Source: Chrysopilus asiliformis (taxonomy: Eukaryota; Arthropoda; Insecta; Diptera; Rhagionidae). From it: DNA of 64,000 nucleotides. Positions 1 to 11,891 of this stretch are shown here, in pieces. The stretch spans positions 72,268,322 to 72,332,321 of the forward strand of contig OZ035961.1 of assembly GCA_964034945.1 (NCBI GenBank), written 5' to 3'. Each line of letters begins with the position of its first letter. The first letter of the stretch is position 1. Under the pieces are notes generated by a model, which was not told the origin of the DNA, did no database searches, and saw nothing but the letters and a program-made list of their open reading frames with translations. The translations under genes and the position numbers were made by a program.

Positions 1-553
1 GTTACCAAGTAGGATGGCTCAAGTCGTAAATTCTGTATGCAGCAATAGCTGCAACGTCCACTAGATTGTAAAATAATGTAACAGGCCAACGGTTCGTTTT
101 TCGCTTACATGAGTAAACTTCGGCCATTTGATCGAACGTGTCGACTCCTCCCTTTTTCTTATTGCAATCTAAAATAACATTTGGTTTTTTGGTTTCAGCA
201 TCTATTTCTTCGCCGTGGTGAGTGGTTGATAGTAGTAACACATTTTTTTTTGTATTACTAGCATAAGTTACTACTTGTATGCATCGTGAGAAGCAAAAAA
301 ACGGAACTATGTTTTTCTCTACTCCGTTTGAATTCCTTGTCAATGGGTGTGAATTCCAATGGCAACTGTGGTTAATTGTAGTTTTTATACCCGTATGGTG
401 AAACCAAAGGGTATATTAACTTTGCCTTACCGTTTGTAACGCCAAGATCCCGTCGTCACACACAAAAATGAATTACACCAGTGTGTTTGGAATGATAAAA
501 AAAAGTTGAATTTTGCATGTCCGTCCGTCTGTCTGTCTGTCCGTCTGTCCGTC

Positions 554-584
<31 letters not shown>

Positions 585-2213
585 GGCGCGGATTGCAGGC
601 GCACGGATTGAGCTAGAGACTTGAAATTTTGTACAGATCCGTTTTTCGTAAAATGCGAGGCTAAGTTCGTTAATGGGCAAAAATGGACTATTAGGGGGGG
701 TACCCCCCATACGAACGAAAACGATTTTTGCAAATATCTCAAAAACGGTGAATTTTATCAAAAAAGTCCAAGAACAAAAGTTATTCAGGATATTATTCTA
801 CATAAAACTCCCATACATCAAAATCCGATTGGAACAAATTTTAAAAAATCTTATTGGAAAGTTTGACTTCATAGTGGAATTTTGATAAAACTGTTCGCCA
901 TTCACTTAAATCACCACGGTTTTCAATAATTGCCAGATTGGCAATTATAGCTTTTGTTATGTTTCTACTAGCCAATTCTAAAGCTAATGGCACAGAAGTA
1001 AAAAAATTGTCTGTGGTAATATTGAAATCATTGTCAAGGTAGTTACGTGACAGCCGCGTAGTGGATAGCTGGGGGTAGCATCTACAATCCAGAAGATTTT
1101 CACCCCATATTTACTAGGTTTATTGGGCATATACTGCCGAAAGGAACATCGTCCTCTCGTTGCCACTAATTGTTCGCCTATAGTAAGCTCTTTAGATGGA
1201 CGATAAAATTTAACTAGATTACTTTGAAATAAATTCCAAATATATCTAAACGCAGCTAATTTGTCTGTTTGAAGACGAAACGGTCTGGTCCGAGAATCAT
1301 CGAAGCGAATAAAGCGACTTAGTTGCTCAAATCTTTCTAATGATATTACTGCTCGATAAAATGCTAAGTTATCTGGCTCAAAATGGTCCCTCACTTCAAC
1401 ATTGGACGATTTTTCAGCGCCAGCATGCAATAATATGGCAATAAATGCATAAATTTCATTTTCATTGGTATCATACCACCGACGCATTGTCCTTGGTGTA
1501 GTTGACAAACAATTGTAAGCTCTTTTGACTTTTCGATTGGTTTCAATAACAATATTTCCAACAATTTCTGGAGAAATCAAACACATGAAAGCATCTCCTT
1601 TGCTGGCAAAAATTTCTAAACATGATGCAACGTAATTTTTCCGTTCAAAGCGACCTTTGTCTGCTCTTTGTGTCTCAACTCGATCTGGCATTGACCACCA
1701 AATATCAGGATATTTTACATTTCTAGCTGTATACCGCATTCCATGGTTCGGACCAATAGGTTCATCTGTCATAGCTTCTTCGCGTCGCTCCCCTGTTTCT
1801 TGTTGTCTTTCAATTTCGGCTTCTTGCATGTCAATACCTGCTAGCTCAACACGTAAATTAGGTAAATTACCATCTTGATTAAAATCTGGATCGCCTACAT
1901 CTGACACATCATCGTCAATATCATCTTCACTCCCATCTGCTTCATAAATCTGAATAGATCGCCCGGGAACCTGTTGAATGGGTCGGTTCGGTGGATCAAC
2001 TAGATTGCCGACATTCGGATAATTAGCACCTTCAACCACTTCATAAAAATATTCCCAATTAGAATCTAAATATTCCTGCTCATTAGCACTCAATTCACGA
2101 CGAAGAGATTGATTTACTAAAAATGTTACACGATCTACAATGTTCTCCATATTTGCAAAAATCGACTGAGAATATAGACCACCTTGTAAGCTCGCGATAC
2201 TGCTATTGGACAT
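1..2213 (-). pseudogene. piggyBac-family transposase, broken, runs off the left edge
   Basis: A DDE_Tnp_1_7 (piggyBac) transposase reads leftwards from an ATG at 2211-2213. It has an acidic N-terminal region, then the conserved block around GRCSFRQYMPNKPSKYG near 1100-1180, and a C-terminal block in 1-343 with KGGVDTFDQM. The family uses three catalytic Asp residues. The third is in GGVDTFDQM and the second in TTDNFF (frame-shifted, near 1010-1030). The first, normally in a D-E-Q motif, reads I-G-E-Q here (GGC codon), so it is lost. There is a frameshift near 1045, and a 583 bp Helentron (382-964) splits the gene. A further small lesion lies just left of that insertion, near 340-380. The open frame extends upstream to 2411, but those extra 66 residues look non-coding. 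The C-terminus lies outside the window. Clearly inactive. Confidence 0.9.
382..964 (+). mobile_element. Helentron/DINE-1-like non-autonomous element, copy A
   Basis: The 5' end reads TTTTTATACCCGTATGGTG and the 3' end GCTTTTGTTATGTTT, shared with the copies near 11.3, 16.5, 19.4, 42, 44 and 46.4 kb. CCCGTATGGTG near the 5' end is repeated inverted near the 3' end in other copies (subterminal inverted repeat). An 8-bp-stem hairpin, AATTGCCA/TGGCAATT, sits just before the 3' end. At 520-585 there is a tract of GTCC/GTCT units. This architecture is known from DINE-1 and mini-me elements of Diptera. It has inserted in the piggyBac gene. There is no protein-coding capacity; the long frames inside are artefacts of the repeat tract. 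Confidence 0.8.
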
Positions 2214-5200
2214 CTCCAACAAATCATGTACTCCACGAAAGACAATGCCATACATCACGCAACAGCTTCTGCATACAATCATAAAAGGGAAAAAACCCAA
2301 AGCTGTAGTCAAAATAAAAAGAATTGTCATACAAAATGTACTGAGTGGGCACTGAGTGCCCAAGTACACGATATGACGCATTTTTTTTACAGGTGCCTCA
2401 ACCCATCCCAAAAGTCAACACAGAAGGAAATCGAGCGATCTCCTCATCTTCTAACTTCAATAATTCGCGACATCGTACCGAAAAAAACATTCTTATAAGC
2501 CGATCACGATGTGGGACGTAAAAGTGTAGTGAAAAAGTATGAAGCGGTTAAGCAAAATCCCAATGATTTAATTTTTAACATACTTAAAGCATATTAAATC
2601 GATGAACTGATAAATGAAAACTTTTCAATAACGCTCCAGAAATTTTTAAATGAATTGCAATTTTTATTGAGGTTGTCTGCAGGCTTTGTGAAAGTTTTTA
2701 TCGAATTCATGCCCATATTGCATTTTAATATCATTGTAACATAGTCAGCTCAGTAACTCGAGGCAAATAAAAGGTTGGCCTTAAGCTTAACAAAACTTCT
2801 AAATATGGTAACGTATTTTTAAGCGACGATAATAACTTTTGAGAAACCTGATGAAAAATGGCTTCCATCTGGAAGATCATTGGACTTTGGTATACTATTT
2901 AAACTGTGTTGGGCTACAAAGGGCCAAGAGGGTAACTTCAAATTACTAATCCCTTCTAAGTTTAGAAACATGCAATATATCTTAAATTTATTCGGATATT
3001 ATGAGTGCTAAGTGAAACTTTGATTACATATGCTAACAGTTTGAAAACTTGCCGGTCCTAACTTACTGCACTAGTTTTCCACTATCTGCCCGTATCGAAT
3101 CCCCCTACGATCGTCTCTATCTTTGCAGAGAAGTGAAATATCGTATTATTGCTGGCTGCATGTTGGCGTTTTCCTTTTTCAGTAAAATTCATGGAGAAAA
3201 CATGCACTCGTTAAAACTCGTCAAATGAATGAAAACTCGTTGTGGAAATGTACTACAATTGCATTGAAGCTATTTTTTCGATTGCGTATGGGGACTGTTT
3301 GTTGTCTTATTGGGTTGTGGTACAAATAGGAGTTGGATCGAGTGGGGAGAACATTTGCTGCCGTGCCATATCCAGCCCTCTTGTTTCTTAATCGGTTGCA
3401 GTCTTTTGTCGTCGTCTTGGCAATTTTCACGGTTAACTGAGATACAGATCCAACTGAGCTATGCTGGTCTGGCATCGAATTTAGTCGAAAGTTTTTCTTA
3501 ACGCAGCGTAGTCTTTCTGTCAATTAACTGTCGGAATTAAGAAAAATATCGTTTTTCCAAATCGTCACAATTTTTTTGATTTCTAATTCTTTTGTCGGCT
3601 TAGTTTTTTTTAAATCGGTTTGAAATCAATTATGCACATGTACGATCCGCCCAAAAAAAATACATTTGCATCTGTAGAAGGTAAAGTTTAGCAGTGAAAT
3701 GGATTTTCGTAAAGATTTCAATATAAGTTGATATCAATTTTAATTTCGTGATATTTTTGTTAATGTTTTTTTGGAACAATTTAATTTTGATCAGAAGATA
3801 ATCTGTTATTGCTATAAGATAAAAACATGTTGACAAAATCATTCCCAAAAAGAATTTCATATGAAGAATATTAGTTCCCAATACTCGCTTTATTGCGCAA
3901 AATTTAAAAGCGCCGAGATTTTCCCCATATAGTCACATGTATTTAGCACCCGCATAATTGTAACTCGCTTAATTGCACCCAAAAAAAATGAGGAAATTGA
4001 ACTCGATTTACGATTTTTTTTTTACTTTATTGCAATTTTGACCAAATACATATATGAAGGAGAAATATAAAAGCTTCAACATGAAATAATTTCAATATGG
4101 AAACTACAAGCCGAATATTTGTAGTAATCTTATTTAGAGTGGAATTATTTAATTGAAATTTTTATTGAAGTAATTCTGATTGGAATCTATACTGCTACTA
4201 TCCTAAAAAAAATGCGAGAAATCTCACTCGTGAGCTAGGAACCAAGAAAATGAAGAAAACATGAAGCGAAACGAAACGACAGTCAAACAAAGTCAATCCC
4301 TCATAAATCTTCGCAATCGTCATCGTTTCGCTGAGCTGTTTCTCTTTTTTGTTTCTTTTTGCCAAACCAAAGCCGTCTTCTTGCTGCTCAATTGATTATG
4401 AATATTAACACCAGCGTAAGCTGTATACTGGAAACGAATGGCAACTAAAATTTTTCTCGACCACGTGCGAGATTGCAAGGGCTTAATCTTGGAGATTATG
4501 ATCAATTTTTCGTGCCATTTTGTTCGCACTTGAAATATCTTAGTATTAATCTATGGTAAATCACAATACCAAATTATTCAAAGGTGAAGTGAAAATGAAT
4601 GTGTAGGTTTTTTGATATCTTTCTTTCTTGGCAATCACAATACGCCTGCTCAGGAAATAGAATTTTTCACGATTGGGCATACTACATGCTGGGTCTTATT
4701 CATCTCACTAATTTATTATATCGTTTTTCAAAAAATCGTTTAAATATCTTTAACATGGGGGAAAAAACTAGTGGAATTTTGCTCATTGAAGAAATTTTCT
4801 TACTTTATACGAGAAACAACCTATGCAAAATTAAAGTTTCTGGCTAAATTCCATAGTACCACTGCTCTCCTAAACAAATCGTATCAGCTATTTATCCGTC
4901 TTAAAATTTAAGTTTATGATTTAAAATATACAAAATATAAAATCTTTACAATATCGTAAACTAGAATTTCAAGTCGGATAAATGAAAAATTCAATTCACA
5001 AAAAAAGTGTTTAACCTGGCAGACGAGACTGAGCTATAGGCTTGAAATTTTTAAAAGCTTTTATTTAGCTTGCCTTCGTATCTGTCTGTCAGTGTTAAAT
5101 CTTACAATCAAATTTTGACCCACTTCACTCATCCAATTGACTTGAAATTTTGCAGACATACGTTAAGTCCGATGACAATGTAAAATTTTTACTAATTCGT
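2214..5200. other. AT-rich stretch without a recognisable gene
   Basis: I found no conserved protein, RNA gene or clear element ends here. Short open frames (for example 3221-3523 - and 3310-3501 +) overlap on opposite strands and show no family signature. 3890-4000 carries words such as 'actcgcttaattgcacc' that resemble the decayed pogo-type end at 10480-10597, so part of it may be an old Tc1/mariner MITE. The 5' flank of the piggyBac gene (2214-2500) probably still holds its left end, but I could not identify a TTAA-bounded terminus. Confidence 0.4.
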
Positions 5201-5215
5201 CCTTGTTAGAATAAG

Positions 5216-5917
5216 GGTTAGCCCTATATTATCCTTTTCCTTATATTTTCCGGGAAAACTCTCATCTGGGGGTTTTTGCGGTCGCTGAATCCGATTCTGG
5301 CATTGAAAAATCTGTAAGGATAACGGAAGATCCTGTTAAGACAACGTGTTTATCTTTTTCCTCAAATTTTTCGGAAACTCATCTAGTCATACTAATTAAA
5401 TACAAAATGACTAAAAATGAAAAAATAAAAAAAAACTAAAAAAAGCTTTTATTTTAAAAAAATGTGCTGGAAAGGAAAAAATGATTTTTGGGCGCTGTGT
5501 ATCAGAAATAAAAGCGAGATAAAACATAAGAAATAAAATTTAAAATAAATATTTATCTCGCTTTTATTACATTTTTAAAAAAAAAAAGTTTTTTTTAAAC
5601 ATAATTTTAGATTTTTTCCATTTCTTAGCCGAAATGGGTTTAGAATATGGCTTTATATAACTTGTCCGTACAGCAAAACGCAGTCAAATCACTCCTTTGC
5701 TCATTGGATTTTTAGAAAAATAAACTTGTCTATCCTGTTACGAATTTTAAAAATCTAATACCGGATTCATGATCAGCGACTCCAAAAACCCCATAATGCC
5801 AATTTTTCCGGGGAAAAATGGGAAAAATGGGAATAAGGATATTTGCGTTATCCTTTCAGGGCCTTCCGTTTCGAATTTTGAAAATCTAATACCGGATTCG
5901 TGATCAGAGACCCCAAA
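5216..5917. repeat. Helitron-type dispersed repeat fragments
   Basis: Two partial copies (about 5216-5400 and 5745-5917) share the words 'ttatcctt', 'accggattc.tgatcagcgac' and 'ccccaaaaac'. The same family recurs at 8640-8740, 16140-16310, 36470-36540, 37125-37461 and 46780-47215. The 37 kb copy ends in a TC plus A/T-rich terminus (TCTACATATATAAAA on the minus strand), the form of a canonical Helitron 5' end. Between the fragments lie poly-A/T-rich tracts. No Rep/helicase protein is visible, so these are non-autonomous or truncated. Confidence 0.55.
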
Positions 5918-6965
5918 AACGGAAGGCCTTCGATAGTATTGACCATACAATTTTATTACAGAAACTGAAATTAATTGGAGTATCAGATAAGGCACTTTGT
6001 ATCTTTAGCTATCTTTCCGACAGATATCAATATGTACATTATAATGACTCGGATAGTTCTCATTTGCCTGGTCACTGTGGGGTCAAGGTAGTGTGTATTA
6101 GGGCCTTTACTATTTCTCATTTTTATTAATGATATGTCCAGGCTACCATTATCAGCCACTCTAATCAGTTTTGCAGATGATATCGCCATCTTTTGTCCTT
6201 CGGGTGGAGTTGACCTTATCAAACAGAATATGCTCGATGACTTATTAACTTTAAATAGGTACCTGGAGATTAACAAACTAAGACTAAGCTTAAATAAGAC
6301 TATTTTTACAATTACAAATATAAATTACAGCCTTGTAATTAAATACTGGGGTGTTAATCTCCATTATAACCTTAACTGGAAGGATCATATCTGGACAATA
6401 AGGAATAAAGTATTAAATGCGATTAGAATTCTTTATAAACTCAAGCATAGAATATCTTCAAAAACTATGCTTATACTATGCCTTGGTGCATTCTCATTTG
6501 ATTACTAACATTGTTACATGGGGTAGTAGCAATTCCTCTTACTTAAAATGTTTACAAAGACTTCAAAATAAATCTCTCAAAATTGTGCTTAACCTAGACA
6601 TACGTACTAGTAGCAAACTTCTGTATTGAGATATAGTAAAAACGATCCTTCCATTAAACTGCCTAGGAGTGAGGCAAACTATCCTGTTCATCTTTAGAGC
6701 TACTAGAAATTTAGCATACAACACTGTAGAACTGAAGATGGTGGACAGTTCCATGAATACTAGGTTTCAAAATAATTTCAATTTAACAGTGATGATTCCT
6801 CGACTAGAAGTTTCAAAAAATTGTATCAGATTTCAAGGCTGTAGACTTTATAACATGCTACCATTAGAAATCAAGCAGTTGAACGACTTTTTGACATTTA
6901 AGCGTGCCTTAATCAACTGGTTATGTGAATTTTTTTTCTCGCTGTATTCATTCTCGTATCCATAA
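5918..6965 (+). pseudogene. CR1/Jockey-like non-LTR reverse transcriptase fragment
   Basis: Starts inside the RT palm with an AFDSIDH motif (about 5921-5945). A GPLLFLIFIND block follows near 6095-6130, and the catalytic FADD motif (the family norm is F/YADD) lies at about 6169-6180. The thumb-like region with the LGVNL-type motif (here WGVNL) is near 6345-6360, and the C-terminal tail carries an LYNMLP motif near 6845-6865. Reading the family order needs at least three frame changes (near 6080-6095, 6480 and 6630), and there is no endonuclease domain or ORF1. It is a 5'-truncated, decayed copy joined directly to a Helitron-type repeat on its left. Inactive. Confidence 0.85.
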
Positions 6966-7092
6966 TTGATGAATGTGTGTTACCATTGTATTCTTTCATG
7001 ACTTTTCAATTCAGTAATTCTTTCTCCATTCTTCTCAAAATTTCAATATTTCTTCAAAATATCGACAACTATTTTCTTCAAAATCTCAAAAT

Positions 7093-8302
7093 CGTTGGGA
7101 AATGGAAAACGTTATCGTAACGTAACGAAATAACGAAATGATTATCGGCCTATTTATTCATAATCACGTTATAACGTTATAGAAATTCAATTCCGTTACA
7201 ATAACGCAAAACGTAACGAAAAACGAAAAAAAATATTACGTTTTTTCGTTATTTATTAATTTTTCCTTGTTTTGTTCAGTATTATATTTTTGTGAAATTT
7301 TCCACAAAAGTTCATCAAGTATAACCCCACAGACCTGCCACCTGCATAAAATATAATTAAAAATATTGGAGTAGTATTTTTAATCGTATTTTGATTCTAA
7401 TGTAGGGGCCACATCTATCAGTTTTTCATCAGTTTTTGGGAAATTCGCGTCAGTTGCGTTAGTCGTATCGCATTAGAATAGAACCAAATATTATTTTTTG
7501 AACTTAATGCAATAATAATGCATACACACACTCTCTTTATTATCCACCGGTATTTTTTGAACTCTACAATCAAAATGAATAGAAAATTTTCACAAAAAAC
7601 TGTCAGTCGCAACTGATAGATGTGAACGCTTAAATTTTACTGCGATTTACTGCTATTTTACTGCGAAAAAAATGGATGTAAAAAACTGATGGAAAACTGA
7701 AGAGTACCGAAACAGTTGCGACTGATGAAAAACTGATAGATATGGCCCTTACATGAATCGGATTTTGTTTTGGGCCAATTCCCTCTATTTCTGGAGATAC
7801 GAAAAAGAAAATCTTTCAAGGAACTTTGTTGGTATCGAAAATATTTTCTTTTTAGTAACTCCAGAAGTAGAGTGAATTTCGCGAAAGCTAAGTGCGACTC
7901 AAAATCAGGGCCTCAGAATCAGCGCCTTAGAATCAGCGACGTCAAAATAGCCTAAAATTCTATACCTTTGATAATGACCAATATGTCGATTTTTTAACTT
8001 AGTAATCACTATTTTATTTTTTTTTGTTTTTATTTGTATTTTCTTTTTGCTAAGTTTTATTATTTTTTATAGAATTTATTTTTATGGAAACAGAACTGAA
8101 TTACTTTGTGACAAACTATTATTAAAGTGCGTTTTTTTGTTTTCAGTTTCCATACAATGTGTAACGAAATATAACGTTATAACGTAACGAAATGAAACTT
8201 TTTATCGTTACAAAACGAAATAACATAACGAAATAAAAGTTGAATTTCGTTATGTAACGAAATGTATAACGTTACGATTTTTTATTTCGTTTCCCGTCCC
8301 TG
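7093..8302. mobile_element. hAT-like non-autonomous element with AACGTTATAACG subterminal repeats
   Basis: It is flanked by an 8 bp direct repeat, CTCAAAAT (7085-7092) and CTCAAGAT (8303-8310), as expected for hAT insertion. The right end inverted reads CAGGGACGGGAAACG; the left end, CGTTGGGAAATGGAAAACG, is similar. Both ends are dense in GTAACGAAAT and AACGTTATAACG words, the clustered subterminal repeats to which hAT transposases bind. An inverted relative lies at about 38030-38875 and shares the interior. There is no transposase. A MITE is nested at 7401-7753. Confidence 0.65.
7401..7753. mobile_element. Harbinger-like MITE nested in the hAT
   Basis: Inverted ends TGTAGGGGCCACATCTATCA (left) and TGTAAGGGCCATATCTATCA (right, inverted) share about 28 bp including TTTTTCATCAG. 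Flanks are TAA (7398-7400) and TGA (7754-7756). The relative at 38 kb has GATTCTAAATCGG, an empty site, so the duplication was most likely TAA with one later change. A 3 bp T-A/T-A duplication fits PIF/Harbinger. It has no coding potential. Confidence 0.65.
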
Positions 8303-8754
8303 CTCAAGATTTATCTAAATTTTTCAAAAAGTTAATAAGTATTTCTAAGGGTTAATTTTTAATTTTATATAAAATGTTATTGCTCATCCTGCAGAGCATC
8401 TATTCTCTGATTCATCAAAAATTAATTATATAATTATATATTAATTTAAATAAACTTTGTTGATCTCTTAACTTTAACTTTATTTATTATACACTTATTG
8501 TTACAATGTGGCCTTCACTTTTATGCTTCATTAGGCCTCACGGCGCAGAAGCATCAACTAAATTGTATTTAATGTTTATTATACAGGATTTCAATTAATG
8601 TATCATACTATTGTAACATCCAAATTTGTTAAATAAAAAAAACCCCCATAATCCCAATTTTTCCGGCAAAAAATGGGAAAAAAGGATATTTGCGTTATCC
8701 TTACAGGACCTTCCGTTTCAAATTTTGAAAATCTAACATAGCTAAAAAACCAGC

Positions 8755-10375
8755 TCTATTACGCTGGAACACAAAAGTAGCACACAAGAAAATTTTCTTC
8801 CATAAGATTTACTGCTACTTTACTGCGAAAGAAAAATTTGCTGCTGCAGCCGTTTTCGAGATATTTGTTGTGTTCCAGCTTCAGGTTGAAGCTGGAACAC
8901 AGCAACAAAAATGAAAAAAACAAAATATGGAAAATGTTCTGCTAATTTAATTATATGGAAAATGTTCTGCAAGAATTAAATTTGCGGCTCCAGCCGATTT
9001 CGAGATATTTGTTTTCCATCTTCAGGTTGAAGCTGGAACACAAACATAGCACACAAGAAAATTTTCTTCCATAAGATTTACTGCTAATTTACTGCTCTTT
9101 TACTGCACAAGAATTAAATTTGCTGCTCCAGCCGATTTCGAGATATTTGCTATTTTCCATCTTCAGGTTGAAGCTGGAACACAAACATAGCACACAAGAA
9201 AATTTTCTTCCATAAGATTTACTGATAATAGATAATTTTATTTATTTAACAATGTATACAATAATTATAATGATATCCAGAAACAATGACAATAATGTCG
9301 TCTGTCAGCCTGGTACTTAAAGATAAAAGAAATACAAGTCAAATACTGATTAATGAACACAAAAGAGAAAAATGAGAGTTTTTTAAACAATATACTAATT
9401 GTTAAATTCGTTCACCAAGAATGCTCTATATTTTAAACATGAGTCCACGAATTGGACTAAATTTGTAAAATTAACACCATCACAAATAAGATTTACTGCT
9501 AATATACTGCTCTATTACTGCGCAAGAATTAAATTTGCTGCTCCAGCCGATTTCGAGATATTTGCTGTTTTCCATCTTCAATTTGAAGCTGGAACACAAA
9601 CATAGCACACAAGAAAATTTTCTTCTATAAGATTTACTGCTAACTTACTGCGCAAAAAAAATTTGCTGCTGCGGCCGTTTTTGAGACATTTGTTGTGTTC
9701 CAGCTTCAGGTTGAAGCTGGAACGCAGCAAAAAAAATGAAAAAACTAAATATGTAAAATGTACTGCTAATTTACTGCTCTTTTACTGCGCAAAAATAAAA
9801 TTTGCTGCTGCAACCGTTTTCGAGATGTTTGTTGTGTTCTAGATGTTTGTTGTGTTCTAGCTTCAGGTTGAAGCTGGAACACAGCAACAAAAATGAAAAA
9901 AAAAATATGGAAAATGTTCTGCTAATTTACTGCTCTTTTACTGCGCAAGAATTAAATTTGCTGCTCCAGCCGATTTCGAGATATTTGCTGTTTTCCATCT
10001 TCAGGTTGAAGCTGGAACACAAACAGAGCACACAAGAAAATTTTCTTCCATAAGATTTACTGCTCTTTTACTGCGCAAGAATTAAATTTGCTGCTCCAGC
10101 CGATTTCGAGATATTTGCTGTTTTCCATCTTCAGGTTGAAGCTGGAACACAAACATAGCACACAAGAAAATTTTCTTCCATAAGATTTACTGCTAATTTA
10201 CTCCTCTTTTACTGCGCAAAAATAAAATTTGCTGCTGCAGCCGATTTGGAGATATTTGCCGTTTTCCATTTTCAAGTTGAAGCTGGAACACAAACATAGC
10301 ACACAAGAATTTTTTTTTACTGCTCTTTTACTGCGCAAGAATTGATTTTTACTGCTGCAGCCAATTTCGAGAAAA
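8755..10375 (+). repeat. Tandem satellite, unit about 128-140 bp, with an embedded hairpin
   Basis: Repeating modules are 'aagctggaacacaaacatag', 'cacacaagaaaattttcttc', 'ataagatttactgctaattt', 'actgcgcaagaattaaattt' and 'gctccagccgatttcgagat'. Two neighbouring units are 128 bp apart (near 10030 and 10158) and others are nearer 137 bp. Some units carry the palindrome GTTCCAGCTTCA/TGAAGCTGGAAC around a GG. The array is broken at about 9224-9487 by AT-rich foreign DNA. Further units on the minus strand at 10985-11212 and 18317-18410 are the two halves of the array split by the Gypsy element. Confidence 0.85.
9224..9487. other. Foreign AT-rich insert inside the satellite
   Basis: About 260 bp without satellite modules. 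It opens with 'ttttatttatttaacaatg', which resembles the A-rich (AAAT)n tail of a LINE seen inverted, similar to 60875-60895. I could not find a coding motif or a target-site duplication, so the identity is only suggested. Confidence 0.35.
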
Positions 10376-10378
10376 CTC

Positions 10379-10403
10379 GCAATTATAGCTTTTGTTATGT
10401 TTA
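10379..10403 (+). repeat. Orphan Helentron 3' end
   Basis: This 25 bp stretch, containing 'gcaattatagcttttgttat', matches the 3' terminal word of the Helentron family after one hairpin arm. No 5' part is attached; it abuts satellite sequence. Confidence 0.6.
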
Positions 10404-10479
10404 TTTGATAAAATGAATTCTTAATTAGATTCTTTGTGTTTGTGTAACCTTGTTGAATTCAAATGTTTATTACAGGAAT

Positions 10480-10597
10480 ATTAAAGTTGCATCTTTATCT
10501 TTGACTCGCATAATTGCACTACGGATAAATGTAAACACGGATAAATGCACACAAAATTCTGCAAAATTCGATGTGCATTTAAGCGTGTTTTACTGTA
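10480..10597. repeat. Possible decayed pogo/Tigger-type MITE end
   Basis: Words 'gactcgcataattgcacta', 'ggataaatgcaca' and 'gcatttaagcgtgttttactg' end at a TA. The inverted end CAGTAAAACACGCTTAA resembles pogo/Tigger-type termini. The other end is not identifiable, so this is a weak call. Confidence 0.35.
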
Positions 10598-10681
10598 TAT
10601 ACAATTATATATTTTCTGTTGATGTTTAGTGACCGTTTTATCTATTGATGATATTTGTTATTATGTTTTTCGTAGGCAATT

Positions 10682-10693
10682 ATATATATATAC

Positions 10694-10752
<59 letters not shown>
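10682..10752. repeat. (TA)n microsatellite
   Basis: An almost pure run of TA dinucleotides. It creates a spurious open frame of alternating Ile and Tyr. Confidence 0.95.
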
Positions 10753-10756
<4 letters not shown>

Positions 10757-10777
10757 TATATTTTTAAAATATATATT

Positions 10778-10940
10778 TGCCAGAACACAATTTCCAAATC
10801 AGATTTCTCAAGATTTGGTTTCCCGCCAAAAATTCCAGGTCCCGATTCCACCGAAATTCGTTCCCGGCTCCCAAAATATATAAAGAGAAAATCTTGAGGA
10901 ATTTTACTCGGCTTAACTTGGAAATTGTGTTCTGGCAAGT
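10778..10940. repeat. Short foldback element
   Basis: TTGCCAGAACACAATTTCCAA at the left pairs with its inverse TTGGAAATTGTGTTCTGGCAA at the right, about 21 bp. A second inner pairing (CTCAAGATT/AATCTTGAG) lengthens the stem. No TSD was recognised. Confidence 0.6.
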
Positions 10941-11217
10941 ACAAATTTTGGCAGGAAACGAATTTCACTGAAATTAGGCTAAGGAATTTTCGGCGGGAAA
11001 CGAGTTTTCTCGAAATTGGCTGCAGCAGTGAAGCTGGAACAACCTGAAGCTGGAACACAACAAAGATCTCAAAAACGGCAGCAGCAGGAAATTTTTTTTG
11101 CGCAGTAAATCTTATGGAAGAAAATTTTCTTGTGTGCTATGTTTGTGTTCCAGCTTCAACCTGAAGATGGAAAACACCAAATATCTCGAAATCGGCTGCA
11201 GCAGCAAATTTAATTCT

Positions 11218-11891
11218 TGTTATATTAGCTAAATGAAAACAACTGTTTTCGTTCTCTTCTAAAAGCAGACTGGCCTTTTTATACCCGTATGGTGAAACCA
11301 AAGGGTATATTAACTTTGCCTTACCGTTTGTAACGCCAATATCCCGTGATCGCATAAAAAAATGAATTACACCAGTGTGTTTAGAATCATAAAAATAATT
11401 AATTTCTGCATGTCCGTCCGTCTGTCCGTCTGTCTGTCTGTCCGTCTGTCTGTGGCGCGGATTGCGGGCGCACGGATTGAGCTACAGACTTGAAATTTTG
11501 CACAGGTCCGTTTTTCGTAAAATGCGAGGCTAAGTTCGTTAATGGGCAAAAATGGACCATTAGGGGGGGTACCCCCCATACGAACGAAATCGTTTTTTGT
11601 GAATATCTCAAAAACGGTACATCTTATCAAAAAAGTCCAAGAACAAAAGTTATTTAGAATATGATTCTACATAAAACTCCCATACATCAAAATCCGATTG
11701 GAAAAAATTTTAAAAAATCTTATTGGAAAGTTTGACTTCAAAGTGGAATTTTGGTACAACTGTTCGAATTTTGATACGAATATCACCATACGGGTCTCCA
11801 ATGATTGCCAGATTGGCAATTATAGCTTTTGTTATGTTTATTAGAGATCATTAATTCCTTAAAAACTAAAGTACTTAAAACCAGTACTACA
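11218..11891 (-). repeat. 3' LTR of the Gypsy element, holding a Helentron
   Basis: The outer parts match the 127 bp LTR at 18185-18311 (for example 'ctaaaagcagactggc' and 'ttagagatcattaattcc'). The Helentron at 11276-11839 accounts for the length difference. The 18 kb LTR has an extra 'atatactaaagt' duplication near 18281-18292. Confidence 0.93.
11276..11839 (+). mobile_element. Helentron/DINE-1-like element, copy B
   Basis: Complete copy with TTTTTATACCCGTATGG start, GTCY tract at 11410-11455, subterminal CACCATACGGG at about 11783-11795, hairpin TTGCCAGATTGGCAA, and TTATGTTT end. The intact LTR at 18185-18311 is the empty site ('ggcctttttattagag'). Comparison shows insertion in a T-rich run without a clear duplication, as expected for rolling-circle elements. 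Confidence 0.88.

Noticed and set aside
456..866. Overlapping frames with Thr-Asp-Arg/Gln repeats in Helentron copies (also 11367-11630, 43894-44097)
   Set aside because: They come from the GTCY tract read in frame. They recur only with the element and are not conserved as protein.
2214..2411. Upstream extension of the piggyBac frame with hydrophobic segments
   Set aside because: Not part of known piggyBac proteins. A better start at 2211-2213 is followed by the acidic N-terminus.
8755..10375. CRISPR array
   Set aside because: Unit length, module shuffling and the eukaryotic context rule it out; no short direct repeats with unique spacers.
10696..11058. 120-codon minus-strand frame ending in many Ile-Tyr pairs
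   Set aside because: It is the (TA)n microsatellite plus foldback and satellite sequence; no protein family.
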